From the NCBI GenBank assembly GCA_963793335.1, contig CAWBZS010000004.1, forward strand, positions 248,001 through 312,000: DNA of 64,000 nucleotides. Direction: 5' to 3'. The notes beneath the pieces were generated by a model, which made no database searches, had not been told where the DNA came from, and saw only the letters and a program-made list of their open reading frames with translations. This document shows, piece after piece, positions 48,107 to 56,855 of this stretch (positions are counted from its first letter, which is position 1; each line of letters starts with the position of its first letter). The stretch is from Sva-07 sp963793335 (lineage in GTDB: Bacteria > Actinomycetota > Acidimicrobiia > Acidimicrobiales > Ilumatobacteraceae). The position numbers and the translations under genes were made by a program.

Positions 48107-51100
48107 GCCCGGCCGGAGGCGTTCGATGAGCCTGGTCGTCGAACGCTCGACTGCGAGGCCGTGAAGCTGGAGCGTCGACAGGAGTTCGTCGGCCGCAGCC
48201 CGAGCACCAGCTCGCTGCCCACCGGCATCCAGCGCTGCGACGAAGAGGCGCCCAGCTCGTTGATCGAGCGGTTCGAGGACTCGGGCCCGCTGGGCCCAAC
48301 GCGCAGCCTCCTCCGGCTCGCCGCGCGCTGCGATCAGTTCGGAGACGCGACACATGCCCATCACGGCAAGCGCTCGTAGCCGCAGCCGGGTCATCACCAG
48401 CCACGACGAGTCGGTCCCCTCGACGAAGTCGCCGCCGTACAGCGCCAACGCATCCTGATACGTCGCCAACGCCGTGGCCGGGGAACCCGCCTGATCGTCG
48501 GCGATTGCCCGCGTCATCAACGTTTCGAACCGTTCGAGGTCGGTCGTGACCGCGGCATCCATCACGAGCGACTCGCCCTCGGAACGCAGGAAGAACGGCT
48601 CGGCATTCCTCGGGCGATCAGGCTCGAGTACCCGTTGCAGTGTCGACAACGCGGTGCGGAGGTTGGCGCTTGCCTTCCCCTCGTCCTCGTGGTCGGGCCA
48701 GAGCAGGTCGAGCGCCTCTGCTCGAGTGAGGCGGCGCCGCTCGAGCAGCAGCGCACAGAACTCCCGCACGAGCGGCCGCCGATGCCACTCGTCGGTGGTC
48801 ACATGCTCGTCGTCCCGGAACAACCGCGGCACGCCGAGGAGGGCGGCTCGAAGGGATGACGGTGGCTGGCGGGGGATGGTGCCGAGCACGTGACCCGCAT
48901 GCCGTCGAGCGGGGGCCGCCGAGACTCGTTCCACCCGCTGCAGATTCGTCGACAGATTCGGCAACTGCAGCAGCAACGACGCTGCATCGTCGTTGCCCGC
49001 ATCGGCGGCAGCGCAGGCCAACTCGGCGAGGTGCGGTGGGAGCACGTGTACCCGCAACACGTTGGTCAGCGTCCACGGCAAACGAAACGCACCCTCAGGA
49101 GATCCGGATTCGCGGAGCTCCACGAGTGCACGGCCCGCAGCGACGGCAGTGGACAACGCTGGGCCGAACGGAGCGTTGTCGAGGGCCCGTCGGCTCTCGG
49201 GCCGCGTGACGTACACCAGCGGTAGTGCGAGCAGGTGAGCCCGCTTCGGCCACGTGACCAAGTGGCTTCCGGTCACCGACGGGTCGAGGAGATCGGCTGC
49301 GGCCTCGTCTCCGTGTTCGACGGCTGCAACCGCCGCGGCAGCGATGTCGGCGAACAGCGACGACGTGTCACCGACGCCGAGATCGCACAGCTCTCGCACC
49401 TGTCGGGCGCGTTGCCGAGCGCTCTCGCCGTCGCCGGCTGCCAACGCGATGATCGTGCCGACCCCGAGAATCGACAGGATGGGATGCGTGATCCCGCGGC
49501 GGACGACGGCGGGCACCATCTCCGACACGATCGCCTGTGCGAGTTCGGGATCGGCATCCCCGCGTAGCCACATCGCAAGCGAGGTGAAGATCTCGGTGCC
49601 CTCGGGCATGTCGTCGAGGTCGTCCGGTCCGAAGCCGACTGCTGCCTGCTCCGGGTGACCGAGATCGCAGAGCCGCTCGGCCCGCAACAATGCCGCCGAG
49701 ACCGGGCCGAAGTGGTGATAGTCGTCGAGCGCTGCCAGTGCGCCGTCGATGTCGCCGTTCATCTGCGCGGTGCCCGATCGAAGGTGGGCGGCGACCCCGG
49801 CGGCGAAACCGCCTGATGCAGCGAGCGCATCGACGCGTTCACGCTGGTGTGGTTCGAGGGAGTTCATCCCCATGTAGCCGGCCTGGTTCAGGCGATGCAG
49901 CGCAAGCGCTTCGAGTTGATCGTCGCCTTCGCGATTGGCGGCATCGACGGTCGATCGGAAGAGGGGAACGACCTGATGCGGTTGGCCGCCGTACCGTAGC
50001 GTGGCTTCGAGCGCGTCCAGCAGGGCGGAATCCGGTGCGATTCGGGTCATGACCTGACGGATCGAGGTGATGTCGCTGATCGTCTGGCGCAGCGATGGCG
50101 CCATCACGAACTGGCGGGCGACGTCACGAGCGGCCACGTCGTGACCTGCAGCGTGGTAGAGGCGCACTGCGTCGGCGAAGCGCTCGCGGCCGGCTTCGAG
50201 TCCGGCAGCCCGCTCGAGTCCCTTGCGCCGTTCGCTGGGATCGAGATCGGAGACCAGCGCATCGCGTAGCAAGCTGTGCAGACGTCGCTTGCCCCCGGCG
50301 CGGCGTTCGACCAGTGGGAGCCCCGCGACGAGACGATCGGTGTCGTATCGCCCGTCGGAGAGCCCGAGTGCCAGCACATCGTCGAGGTCGTCGACGAGGG
50401 CGGCCAACCGCAGGCACGACAGACGGTCCGGTTCGAGTCCGGCGAGCACCTCTTCCCAGAGGAACTCGATGCTGGCGTCCGAGCCCACGGCGAGCTGTAG
50501 GTCGGCCGTGGCAGCGTGCCGCGGGAGATCCTCGGACTGCGTGGTCGCACATCGCTGCGATCGAAGGTCGGCCAATTCGGTGTCGTCGAACTCGAGATCG
50601 TCGGCGGTCACCTCGAGCAATTGGCGGTGTGCCCGCAGCCGGGCGAGCGGAGCGGCGACGGGCGAACGAGAGACCAGCACCAGGTGCCCGTTGGTCGGCA
50701 ACTCGCGGATGATGCTGGTCAGGATCTCGATCGACTCGGAGCTGGTGATCTCCTGGGTTTCGTCGATGATGATCGCCACATCGAGCGGTGCGTGTGACCA
50801 CACGGCGTCGTGGAGACGGCGGGTGACGTCGGCTTCTTCGAGGATGGTGCCGACTCCGAGCGCCTGTGCAATCGTCGCGAGCAGGTGAACAGGGTCGTTG
50901 TCACTCGGCCGCGCGACCAGCCAGACGTCGTGGCCGATCGGATCGAGTCGGTTGTTCTGTATTGCGAGCGTGAGTGCGGCGGTCTTGCCGGAACCTGCCG
51001 GCGCCACCACGGTGGTGACTCGGTGATCGAACCGGCCGAGCAGACGGTTGGTCAGCCGGGGGCGTTCGACCAGCTGGCTGGTCTCGATCGTGTTCACCCC

Positions 51101-51130
51101 GAGTTGGTGTTGCATGGGCCCGCTGGTCAT
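48104..51130 (-). CDS. Large STAND ATPase regulator with SARP-type C-terminus
   Basis: A 1008-residue regulator combining two types. The N-terminal P-loop STAND module is like MalT (LVERPRLTNRLLGRF, Walker A VVAPAGSGKTAALTLA, Walker B VAIIIDETQEI). A long helical, probably TPR, middle follows. Instead of a LuxR HTH, the C-terminus has an OmpR/SARP-like winged helix (WHRRPLVREFCALLLERRRL, then TRAEALDLLWPDHEDEGKAS) and a bacterial transcriptional activator (BTAD) domain (DLERFETLMTRAIADDQAGS, LALYGGDFVEG). Signal binding and ATP hydrolysis would control DNA binding. A TACACT box lies 15 nt before ATG 51130. Target genes are unknown. It converges with the thioesterase gene. Confidence 0.85.
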   Translation of the reverse strand: MTSGPMQHQLGVNTIETSQLVERPRLTNRLLGRFDHRVTTVVAPAGSGKTAALTLAIQNNRLDPIGHDVWLVARPSDNDPVHLLATIAQALGVGTILEEADVTRRLHDAVWSHAPLDVAIIIDETQEITSSESIEILTSIIRELPTNGHLVLVSRSPVAAPLARLRAHRQLLEVTADDLEFDDTELADLRSQRCATTQSEDLPRHAATADLQLAVGSDASIEFLWEEVLAGLEPDRLSCLRLAALVDDLDDVLALGLSDGRYDTDRLVAGLPLVERRAGGKRRLHSLLRDALVSDLDPSERRKGLERAAGLEAGRERFADAVRLYHAAGHDVAARDVARQFVMAPSLRQTISDITSIRQVMTRIAPDSALLDALEATLRYGGQPHQVVPLFRSTVDAANREGDDQLEALALHRLNQAGYMGMNSLEPHQRERVDALAASGGFAAGVAAHLRSGTAQMNGDIDGALAALDDYHHFGPVSAALLRAERLCDLGHPEQAAVGFGPDDLDDMPEGTEIFTSLAMWLRGDADPELAQAIVSEMVPAVVRRGITHPILSILGVGTIIALAAGDGESARQRARQVRELCDLGVGDTSSLFADIAAAAVAAVEHGDEAAADLLDPSVTGSHLVTWPKRAHLLALPLVYVTRPESRRALDNAPFGPALSTAVAAGRALVELRESGSPEGAFRLPWTLTNVLRVHVLPPHLAELACAAADAGNDDAASLLLQLPNLSTNLQRVERVSAAPARRHAGHVLGTIPRQPPSSLRAALLGVPRLFRDDEHVTTDEWHRRPLVREFCALLLERRRLTRAEALDLLWPDHEDEGKASANLRTALSTLQRVLEPDRPRNAEPFFLRSEGESLVMDAAVTTDLERFETLMTRAIADDQAGSPATALATYQDALALYGGDFVEGTDSSWLVMTRLRLRALAVMGMCRVSELIAARGEPEEAARWAQRARVLEPLDQRAGRLFVAALDAGGQRAGARAAADELLSTLQLHGLAVERSTTRLIERLRPG

Positions 51131-51163
51131 CTTGCTCAGCGCCGCAGTGTAGGACCCGTCCGC

Positions 51164-51667
51164 TCACACGCCCGTGTCGAGCGGGGCGTTCGGTGGACCG
51201 TCGGCGAGAAGCGCCCGCATGAGCTCCCCCAGCCGACTCGGGGCAAACGTGGTGCCATCGCCCGTTGCCGTGTCGATCTCGTCGACGTGCCACCACCGCA
51301 GTTCGTGGAGGCGCTCGGCGCGGAGCTCATCCCATGACAGTGCCGGCGTCGGCTCGAACCGCTCGAGCGCCTCGACGGCGTAGTAGCGGTCGTGTTGACC
51401 GTCCCACCGTCCATCGTCGTGCGGGGTGATGTGCTCGCGGTTCCAGACGTGTGCGCCGATCACCGGGTCGTGGAGGCCGACCTCCTCGATCAGCTCTCGA
51501 TGAAGCGCCTCGACATGGGTCTCCCCGGGATCGAGACCACCGCCGGGGAGCGCCCAGACGGTGCGCGTCGGGAACTCGAAGCGAACGAGCAGGACGTGTT
51601 CATCGGGGGTGATCAGCAGGGCGCGGACGGCCGGACGGATGCGCAAGGCCGGGACGCGGTCGGTCAT
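51164..51667 (-). CDS. Nudix hydrolase
   Basis: A 167-residue MutT-like Nudix hydrolase. The domain begins RIRPAVRALLITPDEHVLLV and has the Nudix box GGGLDPGETHVEALHRELIE followed by EVGL. The extension AHVWNREHITPHDDGRWDGQ and the tail LRWWHVDEIDTA resemble the group that acts on nucleoside diphosphate derivatives. The substrate is unknown. It lies upstream of the MalT/SARP gene on the same strand (33 nt) and downstream of the DUF3039 gene (20 nt), so they may be cotranscribed. Confidence 0.87.
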   Translation of the reverse strand: MTDRVPALRIRPAVRALLITPDEHVLLVRFEFPTRTVWALPGGGLDPGETHVEALHRELIEEVGLHDPVIGAHVWNREHITPHDDGRWDGQHDRYYAVEALERFEPTPALSWDELRAERLHELRWWHVDEIDTATGDGTTFAPSRLGELMRALLADGPPNAPLDTGV

Positions 51668-51687
51668 CGAGGTGGTACCGGTCGGCG

Positions 51688-51978
51688 TCAGTCTTCAGGG
51701 GTGTCGCGCAGGCCGTCGTTGAAGGCCTTGAACATCGCATACACGCTCTTGCACTCCTCGCACACCGGCAGTTGCTTCGGGTCACGCGACGGAACCCACA
51801 CGAAACCGCACAGCGCCTCGACCGGTGTTCCCATCACGCGGGCTTCCAACACCACGGCAGCGGCGTTCTCGCCCTTCTTGGTCTTGACGATGTGGGCGGA
51901 GGTCGGCTCGCCGGTCTCGGTGGTCTCATCGGTGTCGACATCGACACGTTCGACGGGCATCGTTTCGAGGTCGGTCAT
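51688..51978 (-). CDS. DUF3039 family protein
   Basis: A 96-residue actinobacterial protein of unknown function. The conserved segment VEALCGFVWVPSRDPKQLPV followed by CEECKSVY carries three cysteines that could form a zinc site. The N-terminus is acidic (VDVDTDETTETGEP). ATG 51978 is used; a TTG four codons earlier is less likely. It is divergent from the small membrane ORF at 52014. Confidence 0.85.
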   Translation of the reverse strand: MTDLETMPVERVDVDTDETTETGEPTSAHIVKTKKGENAAAVVLEARVMGTPVEALCGFVWVPSRDPKQLPVCEECKSVYAMFKAFNDGLRDTPED

Positions 51979-52000
51979 GGTACCAGTCAAACAGATCCGG

Positions 52001-52006
52001 TAGGGT
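52001..52006 (+). promoter_or_regulatory. Leaderless -10 box of small ORF
   Basis: TAGGGT, 7 nt before the GTG at 52014. Same geometry as for recognised genes. Confidence 0.5.
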
Positions 52007-52013
52007 AGACCTC

Positions 52014-52145
52014 GTGCTCATCGCCATCGTCACCGTTGCAGCCGCTGTCGCGGCCGCAGGTGCAGCGGTGGCAGCACGCGGCCCCGCACCCGTACTCATT
52101 CCGGTACGGGTCAGGCGGGGGACACGAGCACAGCGCCAGCGCTGA
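52014..52145 (+). CDS. Small predicted membrane protein
   Basis: A 43-residue ORF starting GTG 52014 and ending TGA 52143-52145. The N-terminal half is one hydrophobic, Ala/Val-rich helix (LIAIVTVAAAVAAAGAAVAA), the C-terminal half is strongly basic (RVRRGTRAQRQR), which gives a positive-inside orientation. A TAGGGT box lies 7 nt before the start, and it is alone in the gap between DUF3039 and malic enzyme genes. No family known to me. The short length means that chance cannot be excluded; the promoter and the helix are the evidence. Confidence 0.45.
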   Translation: MLIAIVTVAAAVAAAGAAVAARGPAPVLIPVRVRRGTRAQRQR

Positions 52146-52234
52146 GCATCGTCGAACTCGCCCGACCAGCCGGACACCGGCGGCGGGCTCCGCTGCAGGT
52201 CTTCGGGACATCTCCGTTTCCCCAAGGACAGACC

Positions 52235-53470
<1,236 letters not shown>

Positions 53471-53516
53471 TCGACAGATTCGGTCGCCGACCGCATGAAA
53501 CGCTCCCGAATGGGGC

Positions 53517-54815
53517 ATGGTGGTCGAGATGTCTCGATCAGGGCGCTCGTTCGCGTCAATGCAGATCCCCGCGTACCGCAGTCTGTGGTGGGCCGGCACG
53601 TTCTCGTTCATGTCGGTGCAGATGCAGTTCCTGCTGCGCGGTGTGTTGGCATGGGATCTCACCGAACGCGAGAGCGCGCTCGGGCTCGTCTACCTCTGCT
53701 TCGGCGTCGCGCTCCTGATCGCCACGCCACTCGGTGGCGTGGCTGCAGACCGGCTCCCCAAGCGGCGGGTGCTCCTGGTCAGCCAATCGGCCATCCTCGC
53801 CGTCGCTGCCGGCATGGCAGCAGTGGTGCTCACGGACACCGTGCAGTTCTGGATGCTGCTCGTGGCGGCGCTCACCCAGGGACTGGCGTTCGGCTTCCTC
53901 GGGCCCACCCGGGTGGCCTTCACCTCGGAGATCGTCGGGCGCGACCAGCTCGGCAACGCCATCACGTTGTCGCTGTTGAGCATGAATGGCACCCGGGTCA
54001 TCGCACCGTCGCTCGCTGGTGCACTCGCAGGGGTGTTCTTCATCGGCATCGGCGGCGCCTACCTGGTGTCGGCGGTGTTCTCGTTCGGTTCGCTGCTGCT
54101 GCTGTTCAAGTGCCCGACGGGGTCGGCGCCCCGCGCGACCTCCACGGCGCGGCCGATCGCCGAGATCATCGACGGGGTGCGGTACGTGGCTGGTCGGCCA
54201 CACCTGCGCCGTCTCGTGGTGAGTTCGTTCGCGATCATCATGTTCGGGTTCAACTATGTGGCGTTCATCCCCGCGCTGGTGAAGGGTGAGTTCGGTCTCG
54301 GTGATGGTTGGGTCGGGTTGATCATGTCGGCCAGTTCGATCGGCGCCGTTGGGGTGGCGGTTCCGCTCGCCGGACGGGCCGACGGCGCCGGTGTGTGGCG
54401 GCTGATGGTGGGGTTCGGCATGGTGTTCGGTGTCGGTGTGATCGCACTCGGGCTGTCGCCGGTGTTCTGGCTCGGCATGGTCGTGGTGGTGTGCGTCGGC
54501 GCGGGGACCACCGGCTACCAGTCGTTGTCGAACTCGATCGCACTGAACATGACCGCCAACACCCACCAGGGCCGGGTGCAGTCGCTGATGATGCTGAGCT
54601 TCGCCGGTTTCGGCATCGCTGCCGCCCCACTGGGGGTGCTCGCCGAGGGGATCGGCCTCCGCCAGACGATCGCGCTGATGGGGGCGGTCACGCTTGTCAC
54701 CACGGTGATCTACGCCGTACTGGAACGGGGCGTGGCGGAGGAGATCGAACATGGCCTGCGCCCGCCGACCGACGTCGAAGCAGACCCAGCCGACCTCGGC
54801 AGCGTCACGACCTGA
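53517..54815 (+). CDS. Major facilitator superfamily transporter
   Basis: A 432-residue membrane transporter with about 12 helices, of the EntS/DHA3-like efflux group. The loop 2-3 motif is GGVAADRLPKRRVLLVSQSA, the motif after helix 5 is LGPTRVAFTSEIVGRDQLGN (NA at the end of helix 5 is typical), and the C-terminal half has ANTHQGRVQSLMMLSFAGFG. It likely exports a drug-like or siderophore-type compound by proton antiport, but the substrate is unknown. ATG 53517 is taken, with ATG 53529 (SRSGRSFASMQIP) as alternative. It follows the malic enzyme gene and converges with the HD gene. Confidence 0.85.
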   Translation: MVVEMSRSGRSFASMQIPAYRSLWWAGTFSFMSVQMQFLLRGVLAWDLTERESALGLVYLCFGVALLIATPLGGVAADRLPKRRVLLVSQSAILAVAAGMAAVVLTDTVQFWMLLVAALTQGLAFGFLGPTRVAFTSEIVGRDQLGNAITLSLLSMNGTRVIAPSLAGALAGVFFIGIGGAYLVSAVFSFGSLLLLFKCPTGSAPRATSTARPIAEIIDGVRYVAGRPHLRRLVVSSFAIIMFGFNYVAFIPALVKGEFGLGDGWVGLIMSASSIGAVGVAVPLAGRADGAGVWRLMVGFGMVFGVGVIALGLSPVFWLGMVVVVCVGAGTTGYQSLSNSIALNMTANTHQGRVQSLMMLSFAGFGIAAAPLGVLAEGIGLRQTIALMGAVTLVTTVIYAVLERGVAEEIEHGLRPPTDVEADPADLGSVTT

Positions 54816-54853
54816 CCGAGACGACCAGCAGCGTCGCCTTCGGCTGTGTGGAC

Positions 54854-55495
54854 TCAGTCGGTGAGTGCGGCGAGTTCCGCGGTGAGGTTGGCGCGTGCCG
54901 GCGCTTCCCACCGATCGTGACCCGTGGCGGTGACGAAGATCGCGGACCGGTCGAGCAACGCCTGGACCACCGCAGTGCGACCGTTGCGCCACTGCTCGTC
55001 GTCGAGGTGCCGGTACTCGCTGCGCACGCCGGCCACGTAGGTGGAGTAACCGGCGGGGTCGGCGGCGAGGATCGCGAGGTCGGCGTCGAGCAGCACGCCG
55101 AGGTCGGGAGCGTCGGTGGCGAGTCCCGGGTCGGTTTGGTGCGTCGCGGTCGCCTCGATCATCGTCCCCACGCGTCCGACGGCTGCATCGCTCCACCCGG
55201 CTCGCTCACCGAGGTCTCGGCGGGCGAGCCGGGCGCTGGCACGCTCGTTGGCCGGGTACTGCGCCTCGTAGACGGCGTCGTGATAGAACGCGGCGGCGAC
55301 CACCTCGTCGAGGTGCTCGACCTGCTCGGCGTTGGCCAATTCGACCGCGTGGCGGATCACCCATGCCACATGCGTGGCGTCGTGGTACCTGCGGTGCTTC
55401 TCACGGTGGCGGGCGAGCACACCATCGAGCAGGCGCTGGTCCGCGCCGACGTAGCGCTGCCAGGCCACCTCGAGTTCCAGGGTCACATCGCTCAC
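54854..55495 (-). CDS. HD-domain phosphohydrolase-like protein
   Basis: A 213-residue predicted metal-dependent phosphohydrolase. The HD motif is seen as HRRYHDATHVAWVIRHAVEL, then VVAAAFYHDAVYEAQYPANE with the HD pair, and VLLDADLAILAADPAGYSTY with the distal Asp. It belongs to the group annotated as predicted metal-dependent HD superfamily phosphohydrolases of about 200 residues. GTG 55495 (SDVTLELEVAWQRY) fits; a longer frame to 55885 would run antisense to the DUF4031 gene. Substrate unknown. It is divergent from DUF4031. Confidence 0.8.
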   Translation of the reverse strand: MSDVTLELEVAWQRYVGADQRLLDGVLARHREKHRRYHDATHVAWVIRHAVELANAEQVEHLDEVVAAAFYHDAVYEAQYPANERASARLARRDLGERAGWSDAAVGRVGTMIEATATHQTDPGLATDAPDLGVLLDADLAILAADPAGYSTYVAGVRSEYRHLDDEQWRNGRTAVVQALLDRSAIFVTATGHDRWEAPARANLTAELAALTD

Positions 55496-55564
55496 CGACC
55501 CAGTGTGCCAGCAGACGGCCGCCACCGTCGGAGCCGTGGACGATGGGTGTGCGATCGTGGGGCG

Positions 55565-55858
55565 GTGGCGATCCTGATCGACGAGGCCCGGTGGTGGTGG
55601 CGGGGCAAGAAGTGGTGCCACCTGGTGAGCGACGCCTCGTACGAGGAACTGCACGCGTTCGCCGATCGAACCGGCATCCCTCGTCGGGGATTCCAGGGTG
55701 ACCACTACGACATCCCCGAGGAGTACCGCGCCGAGCTGATCGAGGCGGGTGCCGTGGAGGTCGAGAGCCGTGAACTCGTCCGCCGTCTCCGAGGTGCTGG
55801 ACTCCGTCTCAGCCCCACCGAGCGACGGGCCCGCAGCGCCGTCAGCCGCAACGCATGA
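55565..55858 (+). CDS. DUF4031 family protein
   Basis: A 97-residue actinobacterial protein of unknown function. The family pattern is clear: ILIDEARWWWRGKKWCHLVS, then SYEELHAFADRTGIPRRGFQ and GDHYDIPEEYR. GTG 55565 is the start (the frame is open further upstream, but DUF4031 proteins begin at this point). It is divergent from the HD-domain gene and converges with the gene at 55904. Confidence 0.85.
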   Translation: MAILIDEARWWWRGKKWCHLVSDASYEELHAFADRTGIPRRGFQGDHYDIPEEYRAELIEAGAVEVESRELVRRLRGAGLRLSPTERRARSAVSRNA

Positions 55859-55903
55859 GCACGTCGTCGGAGAGCTCAGTCGCACCGGGCGACTCGTCGG
55901 CCA

Positions 55904-56335
55904 TCAGGTGTCCCACCGATCGGGCTCACCGAACAGCTGTCGCGGGCACTGCGGGCCGGATCGCCCCAGCACGAACCACTCGACGAGTTCCAGACCACGT
56001 GCGTGGCACTGGTCGCTGGCCTCCAACCACCGATGCACGTCGGCGGCGTCGGCGTCGCCGTCGGGTCTGCTCGTTGCGAGAATCACCCCGCCGATCTCGG
56101 GGACGTCAGCGGTGTGTCGCGTGCAGACCTCGATGACGTGGAACAGCGCGTCGGCGTCGACGGTGTCGGTGATCACCGTGACCGAGTAGCCGCACCGGTT
56201 GGTGTCGAGCAGGATCACCACAGTGTCGTGGCCGTACGGGGCGCCGAGTGCCAGCACCGCGAGCGCATCGTCGGCGCATCGGATGGGATCGATTCCGGCG
56301 CGAGGAACCGGGTGGGGTGAACGATTGCGAGACAT
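55904..56335 (-). CDS. Unrecognised 143-residue protein
   Basis: A soluble protein (RNRSPHPVPRAGIDPIRCAD, then VVILLDTNRCGYSVTVITDT, EIGGVILATSRPDGDADAAD, VHRWLEASDQCHARGLELVE, WFVLG). The strand order and the S-R-P-x-x-D segment recall a degenerate RadC/JAB-type fold without the HxH motif; this comparison is weak. ATG 56335 has AGGAGA 7 nt upstream, and a TAGTGT box lies on the minus strand about 50 nt before it, so a leadered transcript. It is divergent from the ArsC-family gene at 56472. Function unknown. Confidence 0.65.
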   Translation of the reverse strand: MSRNRSPHPVPRAGIDPIRCADDALAVLALGAPYGHDTVVILLDTNRCGYSVTVITDTVDADALFHVIEVCTRHTADVPEIGGVILATSRPDGDADAADVHRWLEASDQCHARGLELVEWFVLGRSGPQCPRQLFGEPDRWDT

Positions 56336-56458
56336 GGCGTCTCCTTCCGTCGAGATGAACACGAAGGAGGGAGTCGGCAGCGATGACACTATCGGCCCAG
56401 CCGGCGACCTGCCCGGAGGTCAGACGGAACCGATGAGAGCAGTGTTCCAATCAGGTCG

Positions 56459-56464
56459 TAACCT
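56459..56464 (+). promoter_or_regulatory. Leaderless -10 box of the Sec-ArsC gene
   Basis: TAACCT, 7 nt before the ATG at 56472. It sets the start upstream of the in-frame TGA and shows that the gene has a working-type promoter. Confidence 0.6.
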
Positions 56465-56471
56465 CGGCGGC

Positions 56472-56855
56472 ATGGCTGGCAACGACGCGAAGGCGACCAT
56501 CTTCCACAACCGGCATTGAAACTCGTCGACCAATGCCGTGCGCATTGCCGAGGACCTGGGGGTCGAGGTGAACATCGTCAACTACATCCAAACGCCACCC
56601 GACGCCGAGACGCTCCGGGAGATCATCGGCAAGCTCGAAGACGAACCGACGGCACTCGTGCGTCGCGACAGTATGTGGAAGAAGCTCGGCCTCACCGATG
56701 CCGACGCTGCCACCGACGATCAGATCGTGGCGCTGCTGGTCAAGCACAAGCAGCTGTTGCAGCGACCTGTCGTGGTCACCGCCGACACGGCGATCGTCGG
56801 CCGTCCGAAACAACGCGTGGCCGAGCTGCTCGAACCGCTCGCCAAACGTGAGTGA
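56472..56855 (+). CDS. Putative selenocysteine-containing ArsC-family protein
   Basis: Read through one in-frame TGA (56517-56519) this gene encodes 127 residues of the arsenate reductase/Spx-like thioredoxin-fold family. The N-terminus KATIFHNRH leads to the TGA as residue 16, exactly at the catalytic Cys of HNPxC in ArsC, followed by NSSTNAVRIAEDLGVEVNIV. The rest is a complete ArsC pattern: NYIQTPPDAETLREIIGKLE, ALVRRDSMWKKLGL, DDQIVALLVKHKQLLQRPVV and VGRPKQRVAELLEPL, ending at TGA 56853-56855. The frame is the same on both sides. A hairpin fitting a bacterial SECIS follows the TGA. It overlaps the first ABC exporter gene by 8 nt. Function could be arsenate, selenol-peroxide or other thiol-based reduction; in the family the Cys is essential, so a mere stop would give a useless 15-residue peptide. 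Confidence 0.78.
56531..56547 (+). promoter_or_regulatory. Candidate bacterial SECIS hairpin of the ArsC-family gene
   Basis: CAATGC and GCATTG form a perfect 6-bp stem around a CGTGC loop. The loop begins 18 nt after the UGA and has G as its second base, fitting the bacterial SECIS model. The stem is short. SelB binding is inferred. Confidence 0.5.
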
